Shown here in pieces: positions 12,346 to 14,987 of a stretch of 14,987 nucleotides of DNA. The stretch is taken from positions 1-14,987 of the forward strand of contig DXUR01000032.1 of assembly GCA_019417795.1 (NCBI GenBank), given 5' to 3'. The translations under genes were made by a program, and so were the position numbers. The stretch comes from Clostridiales bacterium. Its GTDB lineage: Bacteria; Bacillota_A; Clostridia; Oscillospirales; Oscillospiraceae. The notes beneath the pieces are model-generated. The model ran no database searches. It saw nothing but the letters and a program-made list of their open reading frames with translations, and was not told where the DNA came from. How positions within the stretch are numbered: position 1 is the stretch's first letter; every line of letters begins with the position of its first letter.

Positions 12346-14987
12346 TCAGTCCAGAATTTCCTGCGCACCGGTCTTGATGCTGATGCGCACGGCGTGCGTC
12401 ACGAGCGGGTCGTCTGACTTCTCGTGGTTGATGTCGTAAACGGCGGTGGTGTAGACATAGCCGTCGCGGATCTCAAGCGAGGAGTTGACGGAGGTGACAT
12501 AGGTGCCGTCCTCTGTGAGAGCGCTGCCGTAGAACCAGTCCTTGTCACCGAATTCCGTGAACGTTTTGCCGCAGTCATAGGAAATGGACATGTTGTTCGG
12601 CGTGGGCATGAAATGATCCGTCATCACAATAATGTCGCCGCTGATAGCGATGGCGTTGTAGCCGTTGATCGAACTGAGCTTCTTGCCATCCGTGTCGTAG
12701 AGGTCGGTGATGAACGAACCCATTATCGCACCGCCGATGTGATAGTTCATCAGGATGCGATTGTCCTGCGTCGAAAGGCTCGCGCTGACGGGCGTATCAT
12801 AGTCCAGCGGCAGATCACAAACCGTCTCCACGCTGCCGCCCTCGCGCCAGCGGCAGAACTTGCCGCCCGCAGTGTACCAGAGGTAACCGCCCAGATCAAC
12901 ATAGCTGTCGGCAGCCTTGATGAGCGAATCGCGGCTGACGGCGTTCGTCGTGGTGGTCGAAGATGCGTCGGACGGCTTGGTGCCAGACTGGGCGCTGTTG
13001 AACCATTCGAGTATTACGTCATAGAGCGTCGCATACTTGCTGAAGTCACCAAATGCCAGATAATACTCTGTCGGCCGATTCTCGGCGCAATAGCCGATCA
13101 CATTTCCACCTTGATAAGATTCAAACCAAGATTGGCTATCGCCTTTCAAATCAATCCGGATGTGATTCAGCAGGGAGATATTCTCAGGTTCGGATGTAGA
13201 AGAATAGCCATAGTTGCTCAGGTCCACGTGTAACTCGCTTCCCTCAGTGCTGACCGGCTCGCACGGACTGATAATCGAACTTGTAGCAGCCGGAAACAGA
13301 GTCAGCGATTCAATACCGCCATTTGCCGCGAGCTGGAGGTCGGTCAGGAACGCGGTATCAGCGGGAGACTCGGAGTCGGAAGAGCCGTCCGTGAAGTAGA
13401 TTCCTCCGTTGATCGTAAAGTGCTTGACCATCGCCTGCAAGATGACGGCCTCCTCCTCAACGGCGCGGTCGCGGTTCCAGCCCCACTGATTCTCTTCCGT
13501 GCTGCCGTCGAAGAGCCAGTGAATTTCGACTTCGTAGGTGGTGTTGTTGGGACCGGCAAAGAGCGTGACGATCGTGTTGCTCATGCCCTCATGCGTCACG
13601 TAGCGCCAGCAGCCGGTGTCGACCTTTTCCCCGGTCACGCCGGTGCTCTCCCATTCCGCCTTTGCGTCGTTGATGCCGCGCTCGAGCTTCTTGACACTGA
13701 AATACGAGCCGGTGTCATAGCGCGAGTACCAGTAGTCCGTGCCGGGGCTGCACGCCCAGCCGGTGATGGGAACATAGTAGTAGCAGAAGTTGTAGGTGCT
13801 GCCGGAGACCAGACGGCCCTCGACGCTGTTGCCGTGGCCGTAGCCGTCCTCGACCAGACCGTCGACGAGATTGGGAATGTACATCTTCGGCAGATCAAGC
13901 CCCGCGTAGTCGACATAGAAGTCGTGCAGGTAATACTTGAGGTCCACGCCGTAGCTGCATCCGTTGTACCACAGGCCGTCGTTGCTCATCGAGGTGCCGA
14001 TGATCTGATAGCCGGTCTTCTCGCCGTAGGTGTAGTGCAGGACGGTGAGATAGTGCGTCCAGTGTTCATTGAGATATCCGTCGTCCGTCAACTCCTGCCC
14101 GCCGATGACGTCGATCTGCATGCCCGCCTCGTTCGTGGGCTTCATCTCGTACTGGAAGTACCACAGCTCCAGCACCGTGCCGTCGGGGGAGAGGTTGCCG
14201 AGCGAATCGCCCTGCTCCAGCCGCGTCACGCGCACATCGGCGACCGTGTCTTCAATCGAACGGGACGCATAGTCGTTGTTTTCCGACACGGAGTAGGTCA
14301 TCGTGCCCTTTTTGAGTTCCGCCACGCACGCGGCGGCATAGTCGTCCATCGAGGCGTAGATCGGATTGATCTGTTCGTTTAGGCGGTAGACCATGCAGAA
14401 GCATTCACTGCCGTCTTCCGCATAGTCGGCGGAAAGGCCGAGATAGATTGTGCCGTCTTCCTGCTCAAGAAGATAGGCCTGATACGGCTGAGAGTCCTTT
14501 GCCTCTTCGCAGTAGCCGGTCCATGCGGATTTATTGTGCTGCATAAGGTCGTCGACCGGAGAAGCGTCTCTGGTGTTGCCGAAGAGTGCGTAGAAGGACT
14601 GCTTTTCCAGCTTGTATTCCTCCATCGGGCCGTAGATAAGGGCATAGCCCAGATCGTTGAACATCGTGACGTATTTCTCCCCTGCGGGATTCGTCGCGGT
14701 GCGGAAGGTGGGGTATGCGCCATCCGTAAAGCCATCCGTAAAGCCGGGCGCTTCATATAAGAGCGTGTCGACCGTATAGCTCTTGTCGGCAAACGGGTCG
14801 TCATTTTTCTGCGCGCGCTCGCCCCAGCTGACGGCGCAGCCCGCCGTCAGCGTCAGCGCCAGCACGAGGGCCACAACGCCGAGGCCGCGCTTTTTCTGCG
14901 CGCCCAGCACGTTTGTGATGCGGCGCTTCAGACGCTCGACCGTGCCGCCGAAGCACGTCGTCGCGGGCAGCGCCCGCACGCTGGACT
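12346..14987 (-). CDS. C-terminal part of a BlaR1/M56-like membrane protein (runs off right edge)
   Basis: About 880 residues are visible and the frame is open through the right edge. A GTG at 14979 is in frame but has no clear ribosome binding site, so the true start is probably outside. The first visible part, ATTCFGGTVERLKRRI followed by TNVLGAQKKRG and a hydrophobic segment ending in LTLTAGCAVS, resembles the stretch after the zinc-peptidase domain of BlaR1/MecR1-like M56 proteins, where a last membrane helix leads to an extracellular domain. Alternatively the LTAGC motif could be a lipobox. The rest is a large exported region rich in Tyr, Asp and Ser, with a Ser/Thr linker near NSAQSGTKPSDASSTTTT and a C-terminal beta-rich domain containing SYDCGKTF, an Asp-box-like motif of propeller proteins. 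It converges on vanT and is probably resident chromosome. The function is unknown. Confidence 0.6.
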   Translation of the reverse strand, partial: SSVRALPATTCFGGTVERLKRRITNVLGAQKKRGLGVVALVLALTLTAGCAVSWGERAQKNDDPFADKSYTVDTLLYEAPGFTDGFTDGAYPTFRTATNPAGEKYVTMFNDLGYALIYGPMEEYKLEKQSFYALFGNTRDASPVDDLMQHNKSAWTGYCEEAKDSQPYQAYLLEQEDGTIYLGLSADYAEDGSECFCMVYRLNEQINPIYASMDDYAAACVAELKKGTMTYSVSENNDYASRSIEDTVADVRVTRLEQGDSLGNLSPDGTVLELWYFQYEMKPTNEAGMQIDVIGGQELTDDGYLNEHWTHYLTVLHYTYGEKTGYQIIGTSMSNDGLWYNGCSYGVDLKYYLHDFYVDYAGLDLPKMYIPNLVDGLVEDGYGHGNSVEGRLVSGSTYNFCYYYVPITGWACSPGTDYWYSRYDTGSYFSVKKLERGINDAKAEWESTGVTGEKVDTGCWRYVTHEGMSNTIVTLFAGPNNTTYEVEIHWLFDGSTEENQWGWNRDRAVEEEAVILQAMVKHFTINGGIYFTDGSSDSESPADTAFLTDLQLAANGGIESLTLFPAATSSIISPCEPVSTEGSELHVDLSNYGYSSTSEPENISLLNHIRIDLKGDSQSWFESYQGGNVIGYCAENRPTEYYLAFGDFSKYATLYDVILEWFNSAQSGTKPSDASSTTTTNAVSRDSLIKAADSYVDLGGYLWYTAGGKFCRWREGGSVETVCDLPLDYDTPVSASLSTQDNRILMNYHIGGAIMGSFITDLYDTDGKKLSSINGYNAIAISGDIIVMTDHFMPTPNNMSISYDCGKTFTEFGDKDWFYGSALTEDGTYVTSVNSSLEIRDGYVYTTAVYDINHEKSDDPLVTHAVRISIKTGAQEILD
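14719..14742 (-). repeat. 12-base tandem duplication in the M56-like gene
   Basis: GCCATCCGTAAA occurs twice in direct succession and encodes a repeated FTDG motif in the extracellular part of the protein. It keeps the frame and looks like a small slippage duplication. Confidence 0.7.

Noticed and set aside
13420..14382. Plus-strand open frame of about 320 codons opposite the M56-like gene, and a similar one at 12424 to 13233
   Set aside because: Both are antisense to a longer gene, are rich in Val, Ala and Arg in the manner of shadow frames, and have no recognisable domain or good ribosome binding site.

Overview
The window reads as DNA from a gut-type Firmicute of the class Clostridia (Oscillospiraceae or Lachnospiraceae-like). 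The reasons are the fairly GC-rich coding sequence, the strong GGAGG ribosome binding sites, the clostridial mobilisation genes, and a vanG-type glycopeptide resistance operon in the gene order known from Clostridioides difficile. No rRNA, tRNA or CRISPR array was seen. This placement is inference from gene content.

Left part, positions 1 to about 3770, all on the minus strand, is a mobilisation and recombination module. Read in the direction of transcription it holds a RepA-like AAA ATPase, a short non-coding stretch that is the best oriT candidate, a MobC-like relaxosome protein, a MOBP-type relaxase, a terminator that overlaps the relaxase stop codon, a small hypothetical protein, and the N-terminal part of a large serine recombinase that runs off the left edge. 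The last 220 or so residues of the relaxase frame overlap a second gene in another frame, which encodes a small protein with one membrane segment. That gene overlaps by ATGA a further possible start in the relaxase frame.

Middle part, positions 3890 to 6205 on the plus strand, holds a DUF6076-type protein with a cysteine cluster and a C-terminal AT-hook. It overlaps by 11 bases a sigma-70-like factor. Both look like regulators belonging to the mobile element.

Right part, positions 6206 to about 12330 on the plus strand, is a complete vanG operon: vanR, vanS, vanG (D-Ala-D-Ser ligase), vanXY (D,D-peptidase) and vanT (membrane serine racemase). It has no vanU, vanY or vanW. VanS and VanR sense and signal, VanT makes D-Ser, VanG joins it to D-Ala, and VanXY removes D-Ala-ending precursors. 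The stretch between vanS and vanG holds three 11-base tandem units that look like a VanR binding site, then a 16-bp hairpin followed by a T-rich tract just before the vanG ribosome binding site. A related unit lies upstream of vanR. Downstream of vanT are two more hairpins and a 15-base match, in inverted orientation, to the leader of the recombinase gene. This suggests that the end of the element lies near 12140 to 12340.

The last 2.6 kb, on the minus strand, is the C-terminal part of a BlaR1/M56-like membrane protein with a large extracellular domain. It is cut by the right edge and is probably the resident chromosome next to the element.
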